The notes beneath the pieces were generated by a model. That model was not told where the DNA came from. It made no database searches and worked only from the letters and a program-made list of their open reading frames with translations. Of a DNA stretch of 64,000 bases, positions 1 through 23,894 are shown piece by piece. Each line of letters opens with the position of its first letter. Within the stretch, counting starts at the first letter, position 1. Both the position numbers and the translations under genes were made by a program. The stretch is from the NCBI RefSeq assembly GCF_040802235.1, contig NC_133156.1, positions 145,497,173-145,561,172 of the forward strand, given 5' to 3'. The stretch comes from Manis javanica. Its lineage: Eukaryota; Chordata; Mammalia; Pholidota; Manidae.

Positions 1-1253
1 TTTTTTTAAAAAAGAACTTCCATAATTATCTATTCTTTGCTTTTTATCAGTGACTACTTACAGGATGGAAATCAAGATGGCCCTTGAGGAAAGTGCCTCA
101 GTAAATAGTGTTTTAATAACCTACATAAAAATCCCTCTTATGAAAACGCACATGCGTGCACACATACTCTGAGCAGAAGAAACTACTGAAGGCTCTCTGC
201 AGTGGTTCCCAATTCTTGTTCTTTAGTCTTTTTCTTTCAGGGAAGAGCAGTGGCAGGAGTAGACACTATTTTTTTCCGTAATGAGCATAAAACATTACTC
301 CATTTGGCTTGGCATTATCTGTGAACAAACGTGCTGCAGGAGGAGCCGCTTTCCATGGCACATGTACTTACAAAGCAATGCAAAACACAGACCAAGGTTC
401 CAGAAAGAGGCCTCTTACCACACACATGCTCACATCCCTAGCCTGGGAGGGTGACAGACTAGACCCACCAATTGGCCCACCCTCACCTCTTCATGACAAA
501 AGTCTAGAACAGCAAAATAAAAAGAAAATGTTTACTGTAGATAGAATATTTCATGACACAGATTATTAAAAGGTTCAAAAGAAAAATGGAAGTATCCAAT
601 AATATGTAAGCCAAACCATTTGGATTTGATCCCTGTCACTTCTGTTAGAAGTTCAGTTATATCCAACAGAGCCTTCAGGCACCCTTTTCTAAAAGTGCAA
701 CCCACTTGTCTCAGGACCTTCATCAAACAAACGGTTCAGCTACATGGCTTTGAAGAGGTACACAAGCACCAAAGATCCAGGATGATCGATCACAGTTTCT
801 TACCCTGAGGTCAATGGATCTGGGCAGGGGTAAGGGAAGGATTCATGAATGTACCTACTCCCCCTGAAACTGTTGCAAAGGGTTTACATGGGATCATTTT
901 TCTGGCAGGGGATACATGATTCTTTACAGAGTTGAAAGGAATGAGAGCCAAATGAGAAATGAGCCAAATATGACTGTCTATCCTGAGCTCAATTTGTAAT
1001 TAGTTGGCTGACCTCAGGTAACACCTTCCTCTATAAGGACTATATAACACTTCCATATAAGGACTCCTTATATGGAAAATGATGTTCTGATTTCATTATT
1101 TTTTTGTGGCTTAACAAGTAAGGCAGCAACATCATTCTCTTAAGCTGAATCACCTCCAGAGCCACTCTTCTTCTAGTCCCTCCCTGAAGTGAAAATAGGT
1201 GTGAAGTGCAGAGAAAAAAATGATAGGTCAAGAATAAAGGAAGAGAAGACTTG
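1..1253. other. MTRR intron, left end of window
   Basis: No MTRR exon was found on the minus strand here. Apart from the CArG palindrome I see no recognised feature. Confidence 0.6.
1051..1077. promoter_or_regulatory. Perfect palindrome with two facing CArG (SRF) boxes
   Basis: The 12-bp arms (1051-1062 and 1066-1077) are exact reverse complements around a 3-base centre. Each contains CC(A/T)6GG: CCATATAAGG at 1053-1062 and CCTTATATGG at 1066-1075. SRF binds this consensus. Function in this MTRR intron is inference. Confidence 0.5.
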
Positions 1254-4200
1254 TATGGGGGAAGATGGTGGGGCAGGAAAGCAAGGCGCAAACCGCTTCC
1301 CACATACACACCAAGGAAGCAACTACAGAAATAAAACTAACCCTGGGGGTGACCTGAAGACTGCAGGACAGACCACCTACACCTGGGAAGGAAGAGAAGA
1401 CCACCCAGAGAAGGGAAAAGGGGCAGAGCCATGACTGGGTGAGACTCAAGCCCTTCCCCCATCCCAGCCCACAGGCCAGAGGAAGAGGAATGGAACGGGC
1501 AGGGATAGGTGCTCAGGAACCCTGCACACCTGGCCCCGGAGATGTGCTCTGGGTACAGGAGTCCACACCGCACTGAGTCCTGCTGATTAGGGGGGGAAAG
1601 TCAGAGCACTCTCGGAGGCTGAGATCCCAGTTGCTGGTGGAGGACAGGCGTGCTCTGCTGGTCCTTCTGAGACCCAAAGCAGAGCTGGTGGTAGTCTGAA
1701 AGACTTGCCAGCAGTAGGAGGAGGACTACCAGAGGGGCGAGGGTTGGATGGAGCTCTCGCCAAAAGAGAAAGGACAAGTGGACAATACCTCCCAAGCCCT
1801 CCCTCAGCCCAACAGTTCAGGCGCTCTTGGGAGCCTGACACTCCATCTGGCCCTCTCTGACAGCACAGACCCAAAGCATTCCCTGTGCACCTGCCCTTGG
1901 CCCAGCAGCATTAGACTGCTGTTTGGAAGGCACAGGGAGGCTTTCCCAGCTTTCTTGCAATGTCTCAGCCAACTAAAGAGGCATCTGCAGGAACCAGCTC
2001 CAAGAGCTCGTTCCTTCCTGCGGGCGGCCCAGCCCAGTGCCAGATGAGAGCCCTGAGAATGCCCTGCCCACCCCATTAACCCAGCAGCCTCACCACTGCT
2101 GCAGGGCAAGCAGAAGGCAGCCCCCCTCAAACAAATGACCCCAGCAGAAGCTGCTGCACAGCTCACAGAGGGCTGGCTGAGGCAAACTGCTACTCACAGT
2201 GAATGGGAGAGAGCACTGCCAGAAGACAGGTGGCACTGCCCATAGCCCACCAACAGCACTGGGGCTCCACCTCAAAGGAGAGCCAGGCACTGGTGAGTAA
2301 AGTGTCTTGAGCTTCTGGGCACCACAGAACACCTTCTTCATAAAGCCACTATTCTCTAGATCAGGAGGCACAGCAGATTCATCTAATATAAAGATAGAAA
2401 CACAGGAACTCTAACAAAATGAGGAGGTAGAGAAGTACATGCCAAGCAAAACTACAGGTAAGACACAAGAAAGAGGGCTAAATTAAATGGAAATTACCAA
2501 TCTCCTTGATAAAGATTTTAAAGTAGCAGTTATAAATATGCTCATGGATCTGAGGATAAGTATTGAAGATCTCAGAAAGAACTTCAACAAAGAGCTACAA
2601 GAGCTGAAAAAGAGGTACTAAGAGCTGGAGAATACAGTAACTAAAGTGGAATATACAATGGAGTAAATGAATAACAAATTGCTGCAAGTAGAGGAGACAA
2701 TCGATGAGATGAAAATTGGAGCACAGGAACACAATGAAGCCAAGGAAAGGAGAGAAAAAAATCTCTAGGAATTACAGAATGATGAGAGCTGTGTGCCCAA
2801 TCCAAATGAAACAATGTTCACACAACAGGGGTACCAGGAGAAGAGACAGAGATAAAAGTCTATTTGAGGAAATAATTGTTGAAAACTTCCTTAATCTTGG
2901 GAGGGTAATAGACATCCAGGTCATGGAAGCACAGAGAGCCCCTGACAAAAGGAACCCCAGGAAGATAACACCAAGACATATAATAATTAAAATAACAAAG
3001 ATTAAAGATAAGTAGAGAGTATTGAAAGCAGCGAAAGAAAGAAAAAAGACTCTTTATAAAGGAAACCTGATCAGGCTATCAGCAGACTTCTCAGCAGAAA
3101 CTTTAAAGGCCAGAAGGTAGAGGGATGAAATATTTAGTGTACTGAAAAAGAAGGACCTTTAATCAAGAATCCTCTACCCAGCAAGATTACCATTCAGATT
3201 TGAAGGGGTGCTTAAACATTTCCCAGATAAACAAAGACTGAAGGAATTTATAACCACTAAATTGGCATTACAGGATATGTTAAAGGGACTGCTACAAATG
3301 GAAATGTTCCTAAGGCTAAAAAGTTTTCACCAGTGAAAATAACCCAAAATAAATGTATAGACTAATTAATTACCAAGCAAGTACAAAACTAAAATAAAAG
3401 TAGTAAAAACAACTATGCACAGAATCAGTCAAGGCACACACAAAAAGTGCAGATTATAATGCCTAATACATAAAAAAGTAGTACTTTTAGACTGCATTTG
3501 AAATAGAGCAATCATTAACTTAATATAGACTGTAACATAGTCAGGAAGCTATCCATGAACCTTATGGTAACCACAAACTTAAAGACTACAATAGATACAC
3601 AAAAAATTAAAAAAGAGAAATCCAATTACTAAAGAGAATCATCAAATAACAAGTGTACAACATAGAAAGAAAAGAACTACAAAAACAACCAGAAAACAAT
3701 TAATAGAATGACAATAAGAACATACTCACCAATAATCACCAAATGGACTGAATGCACCAATTAAAAGACACAGGGTGGCAGAATGGACAAAGAAACAAGA
3801 CCCATATATATGCTGCCTCAGAGACTCATTTCAAACCCAAAGACACACACAGACTAAAAGTGAAGGGATGGAAAAAGATATTTCATGCAAATAACAGGGG
3901 GGAAAAAAGCAGGAGTAACAGTACTTACACCAGACAAAACAGATTTCAAAACAAAGCAGGTAACAAGAGACAAATAAGGACATTGCATAATGATAGAGAG
4001 GTCAGTCCAATAAGAGGATATAACCATTATAAATATCTATGCACCCAACATGGGAGCACCTAATTACATGAAACAAATACTAACAGAATTGAATGGGGTA
4101 GTAGATCACAACTATTCATTGTAGGAGATTTTAACACACCACTCACATCAATAGATCAACCAGACAGAAAATAAAAAGGAACAAGGCACTGAACAATACA

Positions 4201-7200
4201 TTAGGTCAGATGGACTTAACATATCTACAGAACATTCCACCCAAAAGCAGCAGGATACACATTTCTCTCGTGTACATGGAATGTTCTCCAGAATAGATCA
4301 CACACGAGACCACAAAAAGAGCAATAAATTTAAAAGGAATGAAATTGTATCAAGCAGCTTCTCAGACCACAATGGTATTACATATGGTATAACAAATAAA
4401 TTACACAAAGGAAACAGAAAAGCCCACAAACATATGCAGGCTAAACATGTTTTCTAAATAATCAATGGGTCAATGACCAAATTAAAACAGAAATCATGCA
4501 ATACATGGAGACAAATGAAAACAGAAGTACAACAGTCCAAAATTTGTGGGTTGCCACAAAAGCAGTTCTAAGAGGAAAGTACATAGCAATACAGGCCTAC
4601 CTAAAGAAACATGAACAATCCCAAATAAACAGTCAAAATTCATAAATAAACTAGGAAAAGAACAAATGAAACCCAAAGTCAGAAGAAAGAGGGACATAAT
4701 AAAGATCAGAGCAGAAATAAATAAAACAGAAAAGAATAAAACAATAGAAAAAAAATCAACAAAACCAAGAGCTGGTTCTTTGAGAAAATAAAGTAGACAA
4801 ACCCCTAGCCAGACTTATCAAGAAAGTAAGAGTGTACACACATAAACAAAACCAGAATGAAAGGAAAAGTCACAATGACTACCATAGAAATACAAAGAAT
4901 TATTAGAGAATACTATGAAAATTCTATGACAATAAACTGGACAACCTAGAAGAAATGAACAAATTCCCAGAAAAATATGATCTTCCAATTTGGCCCAGGA
5001 AGAAACAGAAAATCTAAACAGATGACGACCGGTAATGAAATTGAACTGGTAATTAAAAAACTACCAATGAACAAAAGTCCAGGACCAGATGGCTTCACAG
5101 CTAATTTTATCAAACAATTAAAGAGGAGCTAATACCCATCCTTCTTAAAGTATTCCAAAAAGTAGAAGAGGAGGGAACACTTTCCAACTCATTCTGTAAG
5201 TCCAGTATCACTCTAATACCAAAGCCAGACAAAGTCAATACAAAAAAAAGAAAATTACAGACCAATATCTCTGATAAACATAGATGCAAAAATCCTCAAC
5301 AAAATAATAGCAAATCAAAATCAAAAATACATCAAAAGGATCACCCATCATGACTAAGTGGGATTTATTCCAGGGGTGCAAGGATGGTATAATATTCATA
5401 AGCCAATTAGTAGCATACACTACATTAAGAAAAAGAAGAATAAAACCACATGAACATCTCAATAGATGCTGAAAAACACTTGACTTAATTCAATATCCAT
5501 TCAACATATTAAAGGCCATATACGACAAACTCACAGCTAACATCATACTCAATGGCAAAAATCTGAAAGCTTTTCCCCTAAGATCAGGAACAACACAAGG
5601 ATGTCCATTTTCACCACTTTTATATGACATAGTACTAGAAGTCCTAGCTACAACTATCAGATAACAAAAGAGATATGAGGCACCCATATTGGTAAGGAAG
5701 TAGTTAAAACTCTCACTATTTGCAGATACCATGATATTATACATAGAAAACCCTAAAGACTCCACCAAAAAACTATCAGAACTAATAACTGGATTCAGCA
5801 AAGCTGAAGCATACAAAATTAATACACAGAAATCTATCACATTCCTATATACTAACAACAAACTAGCAAAAAGAGCAGTCAGGAAAACAATTCCATTTAT
5901 AGTTGCATCAAAAAGAAAAAACACCTAGGAATAAACCTAATCAAGGTAGTGAAAGACCTGTGCTATGAAAACTGTAAGACACTCATGAGAGAAATTACAG
6001 ATACAAGTAAATAGAAATCTATCCCATGATCATAGATGGGAAGAATTAATATGGTCAAAATGGCCATCCTGCCCAAAGCAATTTACAGATTCAACGCAAT
6101 CTCTACCATACCACCAACAGCACTTTTCAATGAACTACAGCAAAAAATCTTAAAATTCACTTGGAACCACAAAAGACCCTAAATAGCTAAACCAATCCTG
6201 AGAAAGACGAACAAGCTGGGGGGATTATGCTCCCTGACTTCAAGCTCTACTACAAAGCTACAGCAACCAAAATAATATGGTACCAGCACAAGAACAGACC
6301 CATAGATAATGGAACAGAACAGAGAGTCCAGATATAAACCTATGCATATATGGTCAATTAATTTATGATAAAGGAGCCATGAATGTACAATCGGAAAAAG
6401 ACAGCCTCTTTAATACCTGGTGTTGGGAAAACTGGAAAGCTACATGCAAGAGAATGAAACTGGATTACTGTCTAATTCTACACACAAAACGAAACTCAAA
6501 ATGGATACAAGACCTGAAAGTTAGACATGAAATCATAAAACTCTTAGAAGAAAACATAGGTAAAAATTGCTTTAATATAAGCATGAGCAATTTTTTCCTG
6601 TCAGGCCATGTGAGGACACATCTCCTCAGGCAAGGGAAACAAAGACAAAAATTAACAAGTGGTACTACATCAAACTAAAATGCTTCTGTGCAGCAAAGGA
6701 CACCATCAGCAGGACAAAAAGGCAACCCTACAGTATGGGAAAGTATTTGTAAATGATTTATCTGATAAGGGTTAACATCCTATATATATAAAGAACCTAT
6801 ACATCACAACACCAAAAAACAAATAACCTAATAAAAAACAGGGAGAAGATGTGGAGAGACATTTCTCCAAAGACATACAGATGGCCAACAGGTACATTAA
6901 AAGATGCTCCACATCATTAGGGAAATAAAAATCAAAACCACAATGAGATATTTCACCTCACACCAGTTAGAATGGCCACTATCCAAAATACAAGAAATAA
7001 GTACTGGGAAGGATGTGGAGAAATGGGAACCCTCCTACACTGTTGGCGGGAATGCAAACTGGTGCAGCCACTGTGGAAAGCAGTACGAAGGTTCTCAAAT
7101 AACTAAAACTAGAAATACCATACAACCCAGAAAATACACTTCTAGAAATTTACCAAAAACAAAATCCCTGATTCAAAAAGATATATGCACCTCTATATTT

Positions 7201-7760
7201 ATCACTGTATTATGTACAATAGCCAAGATATGGAAGCAACCTAAGTGTCTGTCAGTAGATGAATGGATAAAGAAGAGGTGGTACATATACACAATGGAAT
7301 ATTATTCGGCCATAAAAAGAAAGAAATCCTGCCATTCACAACAACATGGATGGATTTAGAGAATATTAAGCTCAATGAAATAAGCCAGGTGAAAAAGACA
7401 AACGTTGTATGATTTCACTTATTTGTGGCATCTAAAGACAAAACAAAATGAACAAAATAGAAGTAGACTCATAGGCACTGAGAAGTGACTGGGGGAGAAA
7501 TTGAGGTGGATGGGTAGAAAGGGTGAGGGCCATAAAGAGGCACAAAAACTCTTCATCATAATATAAGTTGGCCTTGGAGATGGAAGTGCAGCATGGAGAA
7601 CATAACGAATGATTCTGTAACATCTTCCTATATTGACAAATAGTAACAGCACCAGTTGGGGTAAGGACTTAATAATATGGGCAACTGTTGACCCACTGTG
7701 TTGTATACTTGAAACCAATACAAGACTGTTATGTCAAAGATACTTCAATTAAAAAAAAAA
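1254..7760 (+). mobile_element. Full-length but decayed L1 (LINE-1) in an MTRR intron
   Basis: The element is about 6.5 kb, antisense to MTRR. It starts with GGGGAAGATGGTGG and a GC-rich 5' UTR (1254-2400). ORF1 remains lie at about 2490-3330 (RHIIIKITKIKDK, then LYKGNLIRLSADFSAETLKA). A long inter-ORF gap follows, then ORF2: endonuclease (ETHFKPKDTHRLKVKGWKKI at about 3815), reverse transcriptase (LFADTMILYI at about 5716, FADD changed to FADT) and the C-terminus ending at 7359. The 3' UTR ends in a 10-A tail at 7751-7760. A direct repeat AAGACTTG flanks it (1246-1253 and 7761-7768). Both ORFs are broken many times by stops and frameshifts, so it is old and dead. Confidence 0.9.
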
Positions 7761-7768
7761 AAGACTTG

Positions 7769-20259
<12,491 letters not shown>

Positions 20260-20509
20260 TACCTCAAGGCACACACTGGAGCTGCAACAGTCACACTGAA
20301 AAATGGGAAAGGGCAAAGGGATTTCCTTTTAAGTACTAACATCCTGCAGGTATTAGTTTTCCATCATAATCTTTTTAAGAAGATTCCAACAGTAGCCACA
20401 GATAATATGAAACTGACTTCTCTGAATTTGCTACCATTAGTTCTCTAAAAAAATGAAGAATTCATCAACCCAGGGAGAACACAGGAATGAAGCGCTAATT
20501 CCGTGGCTC

Positions 20510-20705
20510 AGAAATCAGATTCTGGGGGTCGGTCATGCACAACTGTAGAACTTAAGGCAAGTTTCTCAGCTGATCTGTGCCTCAGTTGCCCCACCCTTAA
20601 AATGGGGATAATGATAATGCCCACCTGACAAAGATGTGACAGACGCAAAGCACCTGCATAATGGCTGAGACACAGCAGCGCTCAACAAATCTTAGATGTT
20701 AGTTT
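20510..20705 (+). mobile_element. MIR SINE in MTRR intron 1
   Basis: It shows the MIR order: GGCAAGTTTCTCAGCTGATC, CTGTGCCTCAGTTGCCCC, AAAATGGGGATAATGATAAT and a terminal GCTCAACAAAT-like end. Confidence 0.75.
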
Positions 20706-21325
20706 TCTTGAGAAAAGTGAAAGTAAAATTACCATTAAAATTGTAGGATTCTTAGTTTCTACTTTATCCTAATGCTAAATAAACCAGAAAGTGCACAATA
20801 ATTTAACTGAGTGAATAGAAGGATAAATGAGTAACAGAAAGACACTACACATTTACCGCTCCACGAGAACTGTCAAAGGATAGCGACGGAAGCATCACCA
20901 ATTATTATCGGAGCTAAAAGACACTTACTGCAGGCCCTTCAAGAACGAATCCCGCGGTCCGCCGCCACCCTGCAGTCAAGCTGCCCCCGCGCCCGCAGGC
21001 AGGTCCCCGGAGCCCGCACGGCAGGGTCGGGGGAACCGAGGCGCAAGACCAGGACCGCGCCCGAATGTTCCCGAGTCCCCGCGTGCTCTCCGACCCCACG
21101 CCTCGCGGGGCCCTGCATCACGTGTAGAAAAGGGTGCGGAACGGAGAGGCCCACGGAGAAGGCCCGCAGGACTCGCTTCGCGCGTGCTATGCCACGGCGA
21201 GGGCGGACGCGCTCTGGGAGGCGCCCCAGGCCCAGCGCCGCGCAGCCCGCCGACCTGGGGCCGCCTCCTCTCGGGCCGGAGACCGGCGGGCAGCCCACCC
21301 GGGAACCGTAGCCTACGACACTCAC

Positions 21326-21450
21326 CTGCGGGCGCCCGTCCGGGACACCCGGGACAAGGTAGGAATTTTGTCTCAGCTCCCACGCTTGCGCAGACAGTCG
21401 CGGCTCTCGTGCGGGACTCCCGATACCAATAGGAAGCTCGGGAGGGGAGC
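21326..21450 (-). other. MTRR: Probable non-coding MTRR exon 1 (5' limit approximate)
   Basis: A good minus-strand donor (CGCAG then GTGAGTG) sits at 21326/21325 inside the CpG island, opposite FASTKD3 exon 1. The frame leading into exon 2 is open, but no in-frame ATG was seen in it. Translation should therefore start at the exon 2 ATG. The transcription start is not visible, so the 21450 limit is a guess from two inverted CCAAT boxes nearby. Confidence 0.5.
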
Positions 21451-21499
21451 TTAGCCAATCACAGTGCGCCGGACGTGGGGCCGCCTCCCGTCTCCGCGC

Positions 21500-21591
21500 T
21501 TGCGTCAAACTGTCTGGGCCCCTTGGCGTACGGAGGCCCGAGAGGTTCCCATGGCTTCACGGCTACTCGGAGCTGCGGCGCGCTGAGCGCG
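21500..21591 (+). other. FASTKD3: FASTKD3 exon 1, non-coding (5' limit approximate)
   Basis: The donor GTAGGTG at 21592 follows GCTGAGCGCG. The exon carries an 11-codon upstream ORF at 21551-21586 (MASRLLGAAAR, then stop) in a CCC-ATG-G context. The exon start is inferred only from its position in the CpG island. Confidence 0.55.
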
Positions 21592-22059
21592 GTAGGTGTC
21601 CAAGCGGGTTTTGAGCTCCGCTGTTGGACCCGGGGTGCGTTGCTGTGTCGCCCGCCCACCCGGTGCTTGAGCACTGGTACCCCGGACGCCAGGTCTGGGG
21701 GCGCCCAGCTCGTGGTGTCCTTTCATTTCACGGAGGGCGCGGCCCCGCTGTCTTGCACCCTCGTCCCCGAATCTCACCGGCGTGTTTAGATCTGACGAGC
21801 CGACTACTTTCCCCACCTACTGACCCGTATCGTTTTACTTTTTTAAGATCCTGCTTTTTTCATTTTGCCAGCGAGACACCTTTCTTCTCCAGCCTTGGCC
21901 AAGTCATGACTCTGAGGGGAAACCAACCCTAGGGCCAAAAAGCGTGCTCTTTACCCTTGCTTTGCATTGATCCACATAATTTGTGGCTCATTTACCCACT
22001 GCCCCTTTTTGAGTATATGTAACCAAAAGCAGTTTCTTCCGTCAGCCAACGTGTACGAT

Positions 22060-22250
22060 CTCCACTGCCTGAGTTTGAATCTCATCTCTGCCACTCACTA
22101 GCTGTGTAAATTGGACCAAGTAACTTCCTTGTGCTTGAGTTTCCTCTTCTGTAAAAGGACGGTAGAAGGATGTAACTGAGTTGTGTTGCGGGGAAGGTTA
22201 AGTTAGTACAGGGAAAGTACCGCAGTACCTGACAAATGATAGCCATCATT
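22060..22250 (+). mobile_element. MIR SINE in FASTKD3 intron 1
   Basis: It holds CACTAGCTGTGTAAATTGG, CCAAGTAACTTCCTTGTGCT and TGAGTTTCCTCTTCTGTAAA, the MIR core region, ending in the CFAP90-facing direction about 180 bp before exon 2. Confidence 0.75.
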
Positions 22251-22427
22251 ATCCTTAGACGCCAGCCACTTCTCTAAGCGCTAGGTTGCAGGGACTTTGC
22301 TCTTAGGTACTTCATTTTAGTGCTAAACTTATGTGACACTTCTTATGGATACTTATCTTCGTTTCATAAGCATTGATGTTGCTGAGTCATGTTCTCAATA
22401 TATTTGACCCTGTTTTTTATTCTTTAG

Positions 22428-23894
22428 GTATAAGTCAAGAGGAGTTGAGAACTGATGGCATGGCTTTAATTACTTTGCGGAGGAACCTTTGTCATTTATC
22501 TGATTTTTGGTTACATGGAGCTTTGGCTGCTGTGAAAAATCCACCTGTAAATCATTTTCACAAGGTAGTCAAGGAGCACCTGTGTCCGTGGGTCTGCTCA
22601 CTACAACCTGAGCCCTTCAGGGTCAGGTTCCATCATCCCTGTTGTAAAACGTTCCATTCAGAAAATGGAAATAACCATCCAGTCAGTGAGCTAGTTTACT
22701 CTGAAGTACATGATTGGGACAAGCTTGAAGGAAATCTTAAAAGGGTGGATGAACAGATATTTTACAAGACACTAAACAACATGAGCTCATCAGAAGAAGT
22801 GTTAAGTTTTATAAGCACACTGCAAACTTTGCCAGATACTCTGGCAGCAGGAGCCTTACAACGGATTTGTGAAATGGAAAAAAATCACAGTGACCAAAGG
22901 CCGCCAAAAGAAATATTAGAGAATAGTGTCTTTCGAGCTTTATGCGTTCAGTTCGAACAGGAGCCCTCGAATCTGTCAAACACTGGCCTGGTGACTGCTC
23001 TGCAAGCTCTGATTCTATTGTGTGTGGACCCCCAAAGTAGCCTGTTACTGAACTTGGTGGCAGAATGCCAACATCGTCTCAGAAGGAGCGACCTAGGAAT
23101 TCACAATCTCTGTATTCTTGGGGAAAGTCTGATTAAACTGCAAGGTCCAGGTTGTGGAACCCTCGAACTGATTATAGATCAACTTCAAGGTGAAAAATTG
23201 GAAAAATTTACCCACCAGGATATTATGGCCCTTTATAGAATACTGCAGACATGTACTGAAAAAGTGGACCAATATCAGACATTTCTAAATAAGATAAACA
23301 AGTTTTCTCTGTCAATAGTTTCCAACCTGAGTCCTAAATCAATAAGTGAGATGCTCACTGCCCTAGTGGTTCTTGATCAAACTCAGGCACTTTCTTTGGT
23401 TATAAAATTGGGTAAATATGTTGCGAGGTATATCCCTCATTTTACTAATGAAGAACTAGGAAAAGTCTTAGAGGCTTTCATATACTTTGGGTACAGTGAC
23501 ATATTTTTTACAGATGCTCTGGAGCAACATGTGACTTCACTCTGTGTCTCTTTGGATCCTGAGACTATCAGCAAAGTCATGGAGTACTGCACTAGTAAAC
23601 TGATTCTTTCAAAACCCATCCTCAATACAGTGGCAGAAATTTTTGTTTGCCAATCAGAAAATTTTTCACCTAGTCAGATATCTGAGTTAATTGAACCATT
23701 TGGAAAACTCAATCATTTGCCACCAAATGCCTCTGCTTTATTCAGAAAGCTAGAAAATATGTTACTCACTCATTCCAATTATTTTCCACCCAAAACACTA
23801 TTGAAACTTCTCCATTCATGTTCACTTATCGAATGCCATCCTGTCAACTTTATGGCAAAAATATTCAGCCCTTATTTTCTTCAGCAGTTACAAG
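22428..23894 (+). CDS. FASTKD3: FASTKD3 exon 2; coding part from 22460
   Basis: The acceptor TTCTTTAG ends at 22427 and the donor GTGAGT begins at 23895. This one exon carries 478 of the 659 codons. A second ATG five bases upstream (22455) opens the out-of-frame mini-ORF ATGGCATGGCTTTAA, which overlaps the true start. The body is leucine-rich and helical, for example LGIHNLCILGESLIKL. Confidence 0.95.

Larger units (their letters stand above)
20930..21800. promoter_or_regulatory. CpG-island bidirectional promoter of MTRR and FASTKD3
   Basis: This is a stretch of very high GC and CpG density between the divergent first exons of MTRR (donor at 21325) and FASTKD3 (donor at 21592). It has CCAAT motifs at about 21425 and 21455-21459, NRF1-like TTGCGCA near 21386 and a CACGTG E-box at 21119-21124. 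No TATA box was seen. Shared CpG promoters are usual for divergent housekeeping pairs, and one gene here is mitochondrial. Confidence 0.8.

Noticed and set aside
532-726. Minus-strand peptide RKGCLKALLDIT resembling human MTRR KKAFLRALVDYT, as a possible next MTRR exon
   Set aside because: The DNA similarity is only about half over 26 bases, and the flanking peptide does not match. True MTRR exons in this window are far closer to human.
6904-7359. 151-codon open frame as a gene
   Set aside because: It is the decayed C-terminal end of L1 ORF2 (IYTMEYYSAIKRKK).
20939-21508. Long minus-strand open frames across the MTRR/FASTKD3 CpG island
   Set aside because: They begin with TTG, not ATG, and owe their length to GC-rich sequence. 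No known protein similarity.
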